DNA of 64,000 nucleotides from Halichoerus grypus (Eukaryota; Chordata; Mammalia; Carnivora; Phocidae), in NCBI RefSeq assembly GCF_964656455.1, contig NC_135715.1:172142437-172206436 (forward strand). The letters run 5' to 3'. Shown here in pieces: positions 1 to 12,187 of this stretch. The position numbers and the translations under genes are program-made. Positions within the stretch are counted from its first letter, which is position 1, and the number at the start of each line of letters is the position of its first letter. Under the pieces are notes generated by a model. That model did no database searches and was not told where the DNA came from. It saw only the letters and a program-made list of their open reading frames with translations.

Positions 1-971
1 AGCATTTACTTAAAGGCTATGTTTTGCAAGGAATAACAGGCTACATCTAAAGTCTGGTAATGTACTCCAATAACACAGATTTAATAAAAATGTAGAATGG
101 ATTGAGAAATTATCGAAAACCATAAACTCACAGCTTATTACTCTATAGCAAAGAACATATTCTCTGGTTAATCTTCTTCTACGTCCTAAAGATCTATGAC
201 CACTTAATCAGCCTCAGAATCCAGTCAGATCAATTACCATATTAGTTCTTACAGCTTCCAGACAGGAGTATCCTTCATCTGCCCAAATCCTCATGTTCCC
301 TTGTGGATCTAGGTTTCATTGTATCACCAGGTGAAAGCTTATTTTAAAAATGTCATGTGCTTTGAGAGATTTGCCCTGTTTAAAAAAAAGAAATGGAAAA
401 ATAGGGAGCTTTGAAATCATGAGCAGTACAATTGAACTTAATCTGTGTCTACTAAGGCCTTATCTATGTTCACTACTCTGTTCAATGCTGTGGGGTGTAT
501 AAAAGAGGCACAAAACATGAGACTTTATGCAGCCCTATGGCACAGTCATGTAAAATATTTAATAACATTAAAAAGCAAGAGTGTGATTAAGTGTCAAAAT
601 GAGATGTGTAGTCAGTAAGTGCTTTTGAAGTTCTGCTGAAAGATATCCACAGGGATGTCTAAGGGAGTTGGCCCAAGGCAGATTCAAGACAGCCCTACAG
701 TGGACCACAGATTTGGGTAGAGGCAACTGTAGAGATCTCTGAGCAACCATGGTAGCATAAATACAATCATGAGGAGAGGGAGAAGAATAACCAACAAGGG
801 GAAAATGAGAGGAGAAAAGGAAATAGGAGAAATTTTAGAAGGTCAAGACCAAGGAGAAACATCAAACTGAAAAGTAGACATTATAAAATTATACAGTTAG
901 ATCTGGGTCTGAGCTGACAGCTGAAGAGACGCCATTATAACATTTTAATTTTTGCATTTGTTTAAGCCAGG
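1..971. other. No recognised feature
   Basis: AT-rich non-coding DNA with scattered stops in all frames. I recognise no repeat family, exon or RNA gene here. Confidence 0.5.
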
Positions 972-978
972 GATTCTT

Positions 979-2373
979 TTTTTAAAAATATTTTATTTAA
1001 ATTCAATTTAATTAACATATATTGTATTATTAGTTTCAGAGGTAAAATTTAGTGACTCATCAGTAGCATACAATACCCATTGTTCATTACTTCAAGTGCC
1101 CTCCATAATGCCCATCACCCAATTACCCCACCCCCCCACTGACCCCTCCAGCAACCTCAGTTTATTTCCTATAGTTATGAGTCTCTTATGCTTTGCCTCC
1201 TTCTCTGTTTTCATCTTATTTTATTTTTCCTTCCCTCCCCCTATGTTCATCTGTTTTGTTTCTTAACTTCCACTTATAAGTGAAATCATACGGTCTTTGT
1301 CTTTCTCTGACTGACTTATTTCACTTAGCATGATACCCTCTAGTTCTATCCACGTCATTGCAAATGGCAAGATTTCATTCTTTTTGATGGCTGAGTAATA
1401 TACCATTGTATATATATACACCACATCTCCTTTATCCATTCATCTGTCTTTGGACATCTGGGCTTTTTCCATAGTTTGGTTATTGTGGACATTGCTGCTA
1501 TAAACATTGGGGTGCAGACGCCCCTTTGAATCACTATGTTTGTATCCTTTGGAGAAACAGTAGTGTAATTGCTGGGTCATAGGGTAGTTCTACTTTTAAC
1601 TTTTTGAGGAACCTCCATACTGTTTTCCAGAGAGGCTGCAGCAGTTTGCATTACCACCAACAGTGTAAGAGAGTTCCCCTTTCTCCGCATCCTCGCCAAC
1701 ATCTGTCGTTTCCTGACTTGTTCATTTTAGCCATTCTAACTGGTGTGAGGTGGTATCTCATTGTGGTTTTGATTTGTACTTCCCTGATGGCTAGTGATGT
1801 TGAGCACTTTTTCATGTCTGTTGGCCATTTGGATGTCTTCTTTGCAGAAATGTCTGTTCATATCTTCTGCCCATTTCTTGACTGGGTTTTTTGTATTCTG
1901 GGTGCTGAGTTTGGTAAATTCTTTATAGATTTTGGATACTAGTCCTTTATCTGATATGACATTTGCAAATATCTTCTCCCATTCCATAGGTTGCCTTTTA
2001 GTTTTGTTGAGTGTTTCCTTTGCTGTGCAAAAGCTTTTTATCTTGATGAAGTCCCAATAGTTCATTTTTGCTTTTGTTTCCCTACCTTTGGAGATGTGTC
2101 TAGCAAGAAGTTGTTGTGGCCAAGGTCATAGAGGTTGCTGCCTGTGTTCTCCTCAAGGATTTTGATGGATTCCTATTTCACATTTAGGTCTTTCATCCAT
2201 TTTGAGTTTATTTTTGTGTACAGTATAAGAAAGTGGTCCAGTTTCATTCTTCTGCATGTGGCTGTTCAATTTTCCCAGCACCATTTTTTGAAGAGACTCT
2301 CTTTTTTCCATTGGATATTCTTTCCTGCTTTGTCAAAGATTAGTTGACCATATAGTTTGGGTCCATTTCTGGG
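979..2373 (-). mobile_element. 5'-truncated LINE-1 (carnivore type), 3' end
   Basis: The element lies on the minus strand. Its A-tail appears as the T-run near 977-983, followed by a 3' UTR of the carnivore L1 type and then the end of ORF2 up to about 2373. The ORF2 part is clear from 1330 upward, including the stretch encoding the conserved C-terminal region. Only about 1.4 kb of an expected 6-7 kb remains, as is usual for 5'-truncated copies. A Can-SINE abuts the truncated 5' end. GATTCTT occurs at 972-978 and again at 2560-2566 beyond the SINE, and may be the remaining target-site duplication. Confidence 0.9.
1736..2065 (-). pseudogene. L1 ORF2 C-terminal fragment (dead)
   Basis: A 109-residue open stretch in the L1 copy matches the region of ORF2p downstream of the reverse transcriptase domain. 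The recognisable piece reads [10 protein letters not shown], then [13 protein letters not shown], then [20 protein letters not shown]. This region belongs to the C-terminal part of the L1 endonuclease/reverse transcriptase protein. It is interrupted downstream by frameshifts and stops, and has no start codon of its own. It cannot make a working protein. Confidence 0.85.
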
Positions 2374-2550
2374 TTTTATTTATTTATTTGAGATAGAGAG
2401 AGTGAAAGCATGAGCCAGGGGGCAGAGGGAGAGGGAGAAGCAGGCTCCCCACTGAGCAGGGAGCCCGATGCAGGGCTCGATCCCAAGATCCCAGGATCAT
2501 GACCCGAGCCGAAGGCAGATGTTTAACCGACTGAACCACCCAGGTACCCC
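2374..2550 (-). mobile_element. Can-SINE, minus strand
   Basis: tRNA-Lys-derived carnivore SINE in reverse orientation. It reads from an A-tail remnant (TTTTATTTATTTATTTGAG) to the reverse of the tRNA head (CTGAACCACCCAGGTACCCC). It lies directly at the 5' truncation point of the neighbouring L1. Its tail lacks the usual AAATCTT-An end, so it may be joined to the L1 rather than inserted independently. Confidence 0.9.
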
Positions 2551-2566
2551 ATTTCATCAGATTCTT

Positions 2567-3229
2567 AAAGGAGTTTGTAACTGAAAATGTTAAGAACCAC
2601 TGAGAAAATAATATTAAGTTTACATGTCACTGTCACATAATTATATTATCCGAAGCCCACGAAGATTAAGTCCAAGGTCAAAATTAAGATCCCAAGAGCC
2701 AAATTTGGCCTATTGATATGTTTTATTTGGCTCCCACAGCATTTTCTAAAGAAAATGGAATTGCCAACATTTAGAAGTGTTGAAAAACTGAAAAATCTGG
2801 CAAGATGAGACTTTCATTCCAGCACAGTAGTAACTATCAGAGCTGAGAAAGGACTGCCCCTGGGAACCAAGCAAATATTCTCAATTTTATCCTCTGGCCA
2901 TCAGTACTGATAGTTCTAGACCGTTTTATGCTGCCTAGCTACTGTAGAAGTTTGTGTTTGAAAGTCCCAAATTAAATAATGTGTTCAGAAGCCGATAACT
3001 GGATCTAGTTGGGCTGCAATTAAAAATGGAGTCTGCTATGCTGGGGGTTCTCAACCTATATGCCTGTTGGAACCCTGCTGTTATGAGTTCACTTTGTTTT
3101 TTGCCACCATTTGTCTAACAAACAAGTGTCAACAAACACATCTTTAAATAGTTTATGATGCTTAGTTAGTGGCTTTTTTCATAAGTACATGTACTTGTGA
3201 TTCTTTTATATTGTTATATTTACATTCAC
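2567..3229. other. No recognised feature
   Basis: Unique-looking AT-rich DNA with no gene or repeat that I can name. Confidence 0.45.
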
Positions 3230-3245
3230 TCAACACATATTTCTT

Positions 3246-3445
3246 ATTATCTTTTTTTTTAAGATTTTATTTATTCATTTGCGAGAGAGACAGAGAGAGA
3301 ACAAGCAGGGGGAGAGGCAGAGGGAGAGGGAGAAGCAGACTCCCTGCTGAGCAAGGAGCCCGATGCAGGACTCAATCCCAAGACCCTCGGATCATGACCT
3401 GAGCCGAAGGCAGACGCTTAACCGTCTGAGCCACCCAGGTGCCCA
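3246..3445 (-). mobile_element. Can-SINE, minus strand, 16-bp TSD
   Basis: Complete reverse-oriented Can-SINE from T-run to CCACCCAGGTGCCCA. It is flanked by a perfect 16-bp target-site duplication, TCAACACATATTTCTT, at 3230-3245 and 3446-3461. This proves retrotransposition and suggests a fairly recent insertion. Confidence 0.97.
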
Positions 3446-3468
3446 TCAACACATATTTCTTGAGCATA

Positions 3469-3575
3469 TAATAGTACATTATTATAGTATAGTATATTAC
3501 TATACTGTAGTAATAGTATAGTATTATACCAAGCACTTTCAAGTTCTATTATATATATATAATATATATATATGT
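3469..3575. repeat. AT-rich low-complexity tract with hairpin
   Basis: Almost pure A/T sequence. It includes an 8-bp stem with a 3-base loop at 3487-3505 (GTATAGTA / TACTATAC) and a TATATA run at 3549-3573. It may be prone to cruciform formation. Confidence 0.7.
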
Positions 3576-3899
3576 CTGCTAGTAAAATATTTCCTGACTT
3601 ATACAATGAAATTAAATATATCAATATTTTATAACGTTCTATAAAAAGTGCTGTAAATCCATGTGTTCTGCACCTCAACATGATCACTGCCCTCCCCAAA
3701 TTACAGTGCATTAAATTTTTTGTGCCTATTTTTTAGTCTTCTTCCATGAACAAAAAAAGATACTCTAGAAGAACGTGTTTCTTTCCTCCTTAATTGCAGT
3801 TTGGTAACACTGATTGATGTAACCTGGTAAATACATTATTCTAGTACCTTACTTTCTCCTACCTGGATTTCATGCTCTTCACAGAACTCTTGATTGTGC
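3576..3899. other. No recognised feature
   Basis: Short stretch between the AT tract and the L2 element. No gene or named repeat seen. Confidence 0.45.
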
Positions 3900-4855
3900 A
3901 TCAAAAATGTATCCCTCCCTTAGCCTTCCAATATCAGTAAATGGCCCTTCCATCAACGTAATGCATCATTTCAAAAATTTAGGAGATATTCTTGATTTCT
4001 CTCTTTCCCTCATCCCCTTCTCAGTATCTAATCTAATCAACACTTTGCTAACTGTACCACTAATGTACACCGTCAAATGTACCACAAATCCATTAGCTTA
4101 TCTCTGTCTTCCCTGCTCTTACCCTGGTCCTCACCATCTCTCACTTGGATCAGGGCCATAATCTCACCATTAGTTTTTCTACTTCTGTTCTAGCAATTTC
4201 ATAATTCAGTTGCTGCACAGCAGCCAGGGCAGTGCTTTAAATGTAAAATAGACCCTGTCACTCCACTGCTTAAGACTCCCCTATGGCTTCTTCTTCCACT
4301 TGGAATAAAACTCAACCACTCCTACTTTGGTCATCATGAGATTCACGATGCAGCCCATTCTTCCATCTCTAAGTTCATGTCCTACCATTCTGCCCTCTGC
4401 TCACTGAAGTGCAGCCACACTGGCTTCTTGCAGAAATACTGAGAAGGCCAAGTCTGTTCCTTCTTTAGGGACTTTGCATTTCTGTTCCCTGGGCCAGGAA
4501 CATTCTCCCTCTCGTTCTTTGTATGACTGGTTCCCTCTTATTCTTCAGAGCTTCAAACAAAGTTCATGTCTTCAGAAAGGCCTTCCTGGCCAGACACTCT
4601 AAATGAGTTGCCCTCCCTTCCTATGCCAATCAGTCTCACTCATTTACCTGCTTCACGATCTCATTTTATTTACTTGTTTATTACCTGCTTCTACCCACTT
4701 GATCACAATCTCCACGAAAGCAGGGGATCTTGTCTCTCTCATTCATCTGAATGCCTGGATCAGGCACTTGTTCATCTAAATGGGTACCTGACACATAGGG
4801 AGCCAAAAATATTTGTTGGATGAATGAGTGAATGAATAAATGAATGAAAATAGAG
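3900..4855 (+). mobile_element. LINE L2 3' region
   Basis: Pyrimidine-rich diverged sequence typical of mammalian L2. It contains the block around 4225-4320 (CAGCAGCCAGGG, then CTGTCACTCCACTGCTTAAG), then the wording around 4560-4600 and 4770-4800. It ends with the diagnostic ATATTTGTTGGATGAATGAG and a decayed GAATGAATAAATGAATGAA tail. Plus strand. Boundaries at the 5' side are approximate. Confidence 0.85.
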
Positions 4856-4954
4856 GAAAAAATGGCCAACACTCTCAGAGTGTAAAAGTGCTCATGTGGG
4901 ACACTGCAGTCCAGTTTTCTGACACTCAGAACAATGATGTAGGTAGTTTGAGGG

Positions 4955-4984
4955 TGGATGGATGGATGGACGGATGGATGGATT
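4955..4984. repeat. (GGAT)n microsatellite
   Basis: About seven tandem GGAT units with one GGAC variant. Confidence 0.9.
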
Positions 4985-5421
4985 TATTTGTTTGGTTGGT
5001 TATTGTGCTTGAGTGCATTGGTATGAGCAAAGCTCAGTGGCTCATTCGATTTTGGTTGAGAGGGCCTAGCCTCTGACCTAGGCACATGAACAGGCAAACG
5101 CTTACCTAGTATATATCATTTTAACAGAAAATAAACAGATTCTTTTGCTTCTTTTCTCAAGCTCGCATAATTCACTGCCTGCTTTCTGAAACAGTTTCTG
5201 GCTTCAGAGAAAAACAGATTCACAAAGACCACTTTAAACAAAGACCAATCTTCAAAAAAAAATATTTTGATATGGGTGGACAAAAATCATTTTTAATCAT
5301 GCAAATTCATAATATTTGATAAAAGGAAAAATATAGTGCCTTAGTGATATGCAATAAATATGAAACATATGCTGATGTTCCAACTGCACACATTTGGTTT
5401 GGCAGAAAAAAGTAGTTTTTT
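4985..5421. other. No recognised feature
   Basis: AT-rich unique-looking DNA, no gene seen. Confidence 0.45.
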
Positions 5422-5434
5422 AAAGGATAAGCCT

Positions 5435-5665
5435 TGGAATGTCTGGGTATCTCAGTCAGTTAGGTGGTTAGGCGTCTGACTCTTGATTTCAGCTCGGGTC
5501 ATAATCTCAGGGTCATGGGATCCAGCCCTGCCTCTGGCTCTGCGCTCAGCCGAGAGTCTGCTTGGGATTCTCTTTCTCCATCTCCCTCGGCCCCTCCCCC
5601 ATTTGTGCGCACTCGCTCTCTCTCTCTCTCTCAAATAAATAAATAAATAAATATAAATAAATAAA
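5435..5665 (+). mobile_element. Can-SINE, plus strand, older subfamily
   Basis: Head GGAATGTCTGGGTATCTCAG, then the GACTCTTGATTTCAGCTCGG variant of the body, a CT-rich region (CTCTCTCTCTCTCTCAAATA) and an AAAT-rich tail. An imperfect target-site duplication is visible: AAAGGATAAGCCT at 5422-5434 and AAAAGATAAACCT just after the tail. Confidence 0.93.
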
Positions 5666-6164
5666 AGATAAACCTCTATAGACCTGTGTAGTTCACTTAT
5701 AAGACATAGTAAATAAATTTTAAAAAATTAATTAGGAGGTAAGGGAGGATCTAATCAAGTTTTACTGAAAATGAAGTAATGAGTTATTTTAATAAACATC
5801 AAAGTTCAGCTCTTGGGTCCGTAAGGAAAAAAATATTTCAAGTCACATAGGAAAATAAAATGTTCTTCTGGGACAAAAGTAAGAAAGGCTCAAAAGGTTC
5901 CCAATGAGGCAAAAGAGAAAATAAAAAAATATTTTTTAAAAGATCATTATGAAACACATGCATCATTTTATTCTTAAAAAAAAAAATGCTTCCTTGCTTT
6001 ATGAAAATATTCAGAACCTGTCCCTAAATCTACCTAGAACTCCAAGCTCTACTGAATGCAGAACAGAATTTAGCAACTTTGTGAGATCTGGGACTTATGA
6101 ATAAGGAATCTCCAGATTTGCCTTGAATGCCAATGAATACTTAATTCATAAAACTTACTAATAA
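5666..6164. other. No recognised feature
   Basis: A-rich DNA with several poly-A runs; nothing gene-like. Confidence 0.45.
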
Positions 6165-6300
6165 AAGCACTAACATTTGTGTAATACTTTATAGTTTATG
6201 GATACTTTGAAATACATTATCTCATTTGGTTTTCAAAATAATCCTAGGGACAATTGAAATACATTTAGTGTTATTTTACTCATAGAAGTTAGGGCAGGCC
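6165..6300 (-). repeat. MIR-like ancient SINE
   Basis: Reads CACTAACATTTGTGTAATAC, then TACATTATCTCATTTGGTTT and TTATTTTACTCATAGAAG. This is the reverse-complement layout of an ancient CORE-SINE/MIR-type repeat. Diverged; edges approximate. Confidence 0.5.
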
Positions 6301-8510
6301 CAAAGTCACGAGTTCTGTACTGAAATAAGGAAAATCCTCTCTGCTGCTTAACATCACTTTCCTTGGGAGCAAAGCCTCTCATAGCACAAGAGTACCTAGG
6401 TTTAATCTGCAAATGCCCTGGGAGATTTAACATATCAACTTACATTTCCACTTAGATGTAAAGGAGTGATTTCCAGATCCTTGGGAAGGGATGAAGGAAA
6501 CGAAAGCTCCTTGATGAGGTGGTTGTCCTTCAGAGGAGGAGGTTGCCAGAAGGAAGATTGAGCCCTTGAAGAGAAACCTGGCTTATTCACAGGTCATCTG
6601 AGGCCACCCCGTCCTCACTTTAAACTATGCTAGTGAGCATCATGTATGAAAGTAGATTTATGTTCTTAAAATTTTCAATGTGTTGATGTTTAAAAATAAT
6701 CAAGGCACAGTTTAAATTTGCTAAGTGTTGTTTTAACTAAGATGCAAAGAGTGAGTAGGAGTTTGCCAGGTAAGGAGGCAGGGAAAACATGCATATTTCA
6801 GGCAGAGAAAGCAACATGTGTGAAGGCCAGAGGCAAGAGATCCTATGGCCCATTTTATGATGTGCTGGAATAATTCATTGAGATAAAAATTTGAGTTTTG
6901 TTTGTATAGCTGTAGATGGACCAGAAGCATAAGAGGTATTTTTCCTCCTTTCCAAACCTTTCTCAGTCACAGTTGGGTTTTTGGTTGAATGGGGAGCTGG
7001 GGCTTGTCTTGCAGAGTTAAGAACATTTTGTTTTATAAAAGAGTCCAAGAGAGAGGATGGGCTCTGAGACTCTGCAACCAGGAACCGGATGTGACAAAAA
7101 CTGAAAGATGCTCTTAGAAGGGTTGGTGGTCTGGGGTTCTGGAAGTAGAAGACCTGCATTCCACCTCCTCACTGCATCCCAGGGCAGCATTAGGAGCTCG
7201 AAGAAGAATGACCAATGCCTCTGCAAGGATCTCAGTGCTCATGTTACCAACAAAGCCTCTTTACAAAGAAAATTCAGCCTTGGACAATAAGCAGTGACCC
7301 ATGTGAACCAAAGACAATCTGCTGAGTCTGAATGGTGGGGTTGGCAGAAGGATATGCATCTTACTTTTCTTAGAAGTACGCAATTGCTGTAAATTCTCAT
7401 TTAGCATATGTCAATTGCTTCTCATAGGCTCAGAGATCTTAAGATTCCAAGGTCTGATTCAGGCCTTTGGAACAAGAGTGGCTCATACTCATCTTTGTCT
7501 TCAGAATTTATAGGGTTTCTGAAAATTTCAGGATCATCATTTCCCGCACGTTCATACATTTTAGAATTAGAAGTATTCATTCTCACAATGATGTGATAAG
7601 TTCTATATTTTATAATCGGTCATGGTCACATGTCCCAGAAATCCATGTAATGGTAGGCAATGCAGAGATGGAAGCATTGCTGTATGAAGGTAAATATAAG
7701 AGGTAGCTCTCACACTTACAGCACAAGCTCTTTCCCAAGTACTGTTCTATGTGATTTAAGTATGCTAGATTAAATCACATGATCCTCCACAACCCTATAG
7801 GTAGAGACTATTTTTATCTCAAGTGCAATTACTGCCAAGAGGATAGTGGGTGAAGAAATGCAAACATCAGTAGGCAGCATTTTCCATAAGGAGAGATGAC
7901 ACTGCATGCTGGTAAAGTAAGCTAGAGGTAATTCCTGGACCAAATTCAAATGCTATTGCAAGAGAAAGAAAAATCCATCATTTGTACCAGAGTACAACTA
8001 GACACAGAACAACGTTTTGCAATGTAGAGAATGGATGAAATGATTACGTAGACTTATTTTGCCCCCTACTTTCTGGGAGTCAGTTGCTTTTTGTGTGTAA
8101 GCCTTTTAGCATTATCCCTCCTGGATTCTCATTGAACAATTGAGGTTTACTGTCAGACGACTTGCAGCATTATTATCAGAGGGTTGTGCTATCCTGAATC
8201 AAGCCATCATTTCCAAGGTATCTAGGGGCCTCCCCATTGATTATAATAAGCCAAAAACACTCTGCAATTGGAAATTGTAAGTACTATTGTTCAGTAGAAT
8301 CTATGATCCAATATATTTTACAGCAAAATCTATCACAAAAGCATTCAGTAAATTAATCTAGCATGACTGCCAGGAGATTCTAGTGTTATTGTATTTTCCA
8401 CACCCCCACCCCTCAGGGCACCCAGGGGATTTTGCTCATTTGCCATTCGTATTATTCCCAATGTTTTATTGCCAATGACATGGCTGACCCTAGGCAAAAT
8501 TGCAAAGTAG
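6301..8510. other. No gene recognised; possible MIR at 7717-7865
   Basis: Mostly unique-looking sequence. A stretch near 7717-7865 (AAATCACATGATCCTCCACA, then ACCCTATAGGTAGAGACTAT) resembles a reverse MIR. Short open frames overlap each other on both strands and show no family resemblance. Confidence 0.45.
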
Positions 8511-8525
8511 CCAAAATTCATTTTA

Positions 8526-8712
8526 TTTATTTTTTTAAAGATTTTATTTATTTATTTGTCAGAGAGAGAGAGAGGTAGAGAGCAAGCACAATCAGGGGGA
8601 GCGGCAGGCAGAGGGAGAAGCAGACTCCCCACTGAGCAAGGAGCCCGATGCGGGACTCCATCCTGGGACCCCAGGCCAAAGGCAGACGCTTAACCGACTG
8701 AGCCACCCAGGG
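8526..8712 (-). mobile_element. Can-SINE, minus strand, 15-bp TSD
   Basis: Reverse Can-SINE with a short deletion in the body around 8670. Flanked by CCAAAATTCATTTTA at 8511-8525 and CCAGAATTCATTTTA at 8713-8727 (one mismatch). Confidence 0.96.
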
Positions 8713-8839
8713 CCAGAATTCATTTTAAAAGTCCTTCCTTCTTTCCATACATATCCTCCCCATTTTCTTGAGGAAGGCTGGATTGTACTCAGCCCCAGGA
8801 ATGCTCAGATATTGACTGAAACTCATTTAATTCATGAAG

Positions 8840-9625
8840 GGTTTTAGGCATCAAAACTTTATCATCAGGCTCAAACTGATCTTCCCACTGCTAAACACAC
8901 TCATAAACACTCAGTCCTTATTTGACCTGACTTATCAGCAGCATTTAATACAGCTGGTCACTCCCTCCTCCTTAATATACAAATTTTTTTTGTCTCATTG
9001 GCCTCCTGGACATCTCATTTCCTGAGTTTTCTTTCTATGCCACCGATAGCTTCTTTTCAATCTCCTTTGCCTGTTCCTACTCTTTTCTCTATAGCACTGG
9101 GGGATCCAGTGCTCATGCCTTGTTCCTCTACTCCTTCTCCCTTTTGGTGATCTCACTGCTTGAAATAACATCCTTCTTCTAATGACTCTCATCATATCTC
9201 TTCTGTGGGCCTTCCCCCTGAATTCTAGACTCATGTATCCAACCGCCTATTTGAAAGCATCTCTTGAATATTTACTAGGTATCTCAATGTTAAGCTGACC
9301 AAAATTGAGTTCTGTATCTTCCCTAGAAAGTCTGCTCCTCCTGAAGTCTTTTCCATCTCACTTGAAAGAAACTCAATCATTTGAGTTAATCCAGGCAAAA
9401 TCTCTGGAGACATCCTGGGCTCCTTCTTTACCTCATAGCATACACCCAGCTTCACACATTGAACTTCAAACTACATCCAGAATTCAACCACTCCTGATCA
9501 CATCCAATTACTTGCATTGCTATCCCTCTAATTGAACCATCATTATCTTCTGTCTGGATGACAATAACTTTGTAATTACTTCCCTCATTTCTACCCTTGT
9601 CTTGGTTTCGGTCCCTTCAATAGCA
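8840..9625 (+). mobile_element. LINE L2, more upstream 3' part
   Basis: Diverged pyrimidine-rich L2 sequence in plus orientation. It contains AGCATTTAATACAGCTGGTC, CTCCTGGACATCTCATTTCC, TGAATTCTAGACTCATGTAT and CTACATCCAGAATTCAACCA, in the order expected for the 3' half of L2. It covers a region upstream of the piece kept at 3900-4855, so the two are separate insertions. Confidence 0.8.
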
Positions 9626-9689
9626 GATCCTACTATTGGGTATAATTATTTAGGAGGTGATGCTAGTTAGCGTTGTAGGGCATGGTGCA

Positions 9690-10560
9690 GAGAGAAGGGT
9701 AAAAGCCAAAAAAGATTTACTCTTATGGATGACTGGGGCTCAATCCTGATTGGGGTCCTCTGAGAGACTGAGTGAAAAGTATCTGAATTTTGCCACCAGG
9801 GAGCAAGGAATCTGAGTTAGTTAACCCAACTGATAGGATATCTCCTAAATCCAAAGAAGGCTAACTGTTGTGCCTTTTTCTTTGTTATAGAACAATGCTT
9901 TCTTGTCCTTTAGCATTGAAGGAATGTCCTGGCATTCCTCAAAACATTGGACCATAAAAATATCACTGATGTACCATGAATTTTTCTAAGGTTTATCTAA
10001 TTTCCAATTCACATATGACTTACCAGAGCATCCAGAGCATTTGCCACTTCATGCTCACTAGTTTGATTAATATGATGTCATTCGCCAGTGGACCAGCATG
10101 ATGTTCCTGGAGTGTCCCTTTAGAATCTATTGTAACGGAGAGCAGGAAGATTAACAAAGACCTAGGGCAAGACTTGGAACGTGCACTGCTCTTCATCCAG
10201 GTGAATGCAAAGTGTTTTTGGTCCTCTTTTCTGATAATGATTTTAAAAAATCATTTTCCAGGTCAATAGCAGCTGTGTTGATTTGTTCTCATAGCAACAC
10301 CACATACAACACAGCAGCTGTGAATAAAGCTACCACCTTAGTCTGTTTTATGGTGGTCCACTATCATTTGCTGGGATCAACCTGATTTTTGTAGGGGCCA
10401 TACCAGTGAATTCAATGAGAATATAATGGGGCCCCTCTTTTAAGACTCTGAGGATGGCACGAATTTCTGCCATTCCATCTGAGGTATAGATTGCCTTCAA
10501 CTTGCTCTCTGGGGTTGTGTTACTGGACTCAGGTCGTTGGGCCCAGCAATGGTCGAAACA
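9690..10560 (-). mobile_element. ERV-L pol remnant, minus strand
   Basis: Read on the minus strand this is a decayed ERV-L-class pol from the region before reverse transcriptase (high coordinates) into the polymerase and connection domains (low coordinates). The segment around 10390-10500 corresponds to the start of RT. The segment around 10060-10105 holds the equivalent of the YIDD catalytic box, now degraded to a residue string containing ND. The segment around 9845-9900 resembles the KKEAQ..LGLFGF-like region after the palm. No frame is open for long. Boundaries are approximate and no LTR could be assigned. Confidence 0.65.
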
Positions 10561-11809
10561 AGGGTGTACCCCAAATTTAAAGGTGTAGGCAGGGCTTCAT
10601 TCAGGCAACATCTGCTGCTGAAGGGAGACACAGCCAGGACAAAAGTGACAGACTAGTTCCCAGAACAACAGCCAGGGGAAGTATTTAAGGACCCAAGATG
10701 GGAAAGGAGTGCTGGCTCAGTGGCTCGGGGTGGGGAAAATACAGGGAATTGGGTGTGGAGGTGTAGTTGAGACCTTTTCTTCTTATATCCTATGTTTTCA
10801 TTTGCATATTAAGTCTCCACCTCTGGGTGTGATTTTTTTAGCATTATAATGAGGGTAAAAGGTAGTGAAAGGTTAAACTTGGGGGCCGTAATTGTCTCAG
10901 ACTAGTTTGAACCAGTCTCAGTCGAGTTTGCTCCCTGGTCTGTACTCCATGCTGCAAGAAAAGCCCTAGGAGCCAGCAGGCACGGGTGCACAGGGGCTCC
11001 TTCCCAAGGCCCCTGACTGCGTCTGCTGAATGCAGGAGTAGTTTCAGAAACTTACACTTGGCTTTTCCAACCACCATGGCTTAGGAGATTCCAAAAGGCT
11101 CTTACAAGAGAATTGTCACCATGGCTGTGATAAAAGTTGTAGAACTTGGAAAAGAGAAATAGTCTGCTGTGAACTTTAGTTCTTCTTGCTGCATGATCTT
11201 GACCTGGATTTTCCTAGGTGGCTGTCCTTCATGGCATACCACTGGGTAACGCAGGAGAGCATTGATATTTTCCGCCTCTGTACTCCATGAACTGAAGCAG
11301 CTTGCCCCTACTCAGTCTCTTCAGAGAGAAAGATACCATAGGGAATGACTCTGCACACGACTTCTCTTTTTTGTTTTGGACTCTGAAAGTCATACTTTAG
11401 CAAGATAAACTTGGCAGAGGCATGATTAAGATCAGTGAATCTGTCCAAAGCAAAGCAAAAAAGGGTACAAGATTCCTCATCAAATGCTTTAAAAGAAAGT
11501 CCTAGCTATCATTTGTTGCTCCTCCTTGGATGTCCCTGAGACCTGCCTATTGTGTCCTTACTATAAAAGGCCCAGTGGAATGTGAGAGCCAATACTTCCC
11601 TGCTCTTGCCGACTTGGTGCACCTTTTCCCAACTCTGCACTCAGGGACGTCACCACCGGTAGTTTGAAATCAGCCACAGGTGAAAAGTATTTACCACGTG
11701 GAAACAAATCCTGGTCTTTTCTTCTCTCTTAGAGACCTAATTGTTAACATTTCCCAGCACACTGCTGACACCTTTTAACAAGTATGAGTAGGTTTTTGAC
11801 TCCTTATAA
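10561..11809. other. Unassigned, possibly ERV/LTR-derived
   Basis: No gene. 11500-11630 contains CTATAAAAGGCCCAGTGGAA followed by a pyrimidine-rich run, which looks like the promoter portion of an LTR, but no ends or target duplication could be found. The rest is not recognised. Confidence 0.3.
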
Positions 11810-12187
11810 CCAAAAATTAATTGACAAGAATCAAAGTCCAAAGCCATGAAAAGACATGGAGGAATCTTAAATACTTATTACTACATAAAAGGAGCCAAAC
11901 TGAAAAGGCTACATACTGTATGGTTCTAATTATATGACATTCTGGAAAAGGCAAAACTATGGCGACAGTCAAAAGATCAGTGGTTGCTGGGTGTGGAGTG
12001 AGTAGATATGAGTAGGAGGGCACAGAGGATCTGTAGGGTAGTGAAAATACTCTGTATGATATTATAATGATGGATACGTGTCATTATACATTTGTCCAAA
12101 CTCATAGAATGTGCAACACCAAGAGTGAACCCTAATGTGAGCTATGGATGTTAGGTGATCGTGATCCTCAGTGTAGGTTCATTGATT
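11810..12187 (+). mobile_element. Ancient L1 (L1M type) 3' UTR, first part
   Basis: Contains the recognisable run GGCTACATACTGTATGGTTC, ATATGACATTCTGGAAAAGG, GATCAGTGGTTGCTGGG, CATTATACATTTGTCC and GAGTGAACCCTAATGTGAGC. This is the 3' end of an old L1M-type element in plus orientation. It is interrupted at 12188 and resumes at 12930. Confidence 0.85.

Noticed and set aside
1604..1942. 112-codon plus-strand open frame
   Set aside because: It is antisense to the L1 ORF2 remnant; the DNA is fully explained by the L1 on the minus strand.
4955..4984. Short direct repeats as a CRISPR-like array
   Set aside because: Four-base microsatellite without spacers in a mammalian genome.
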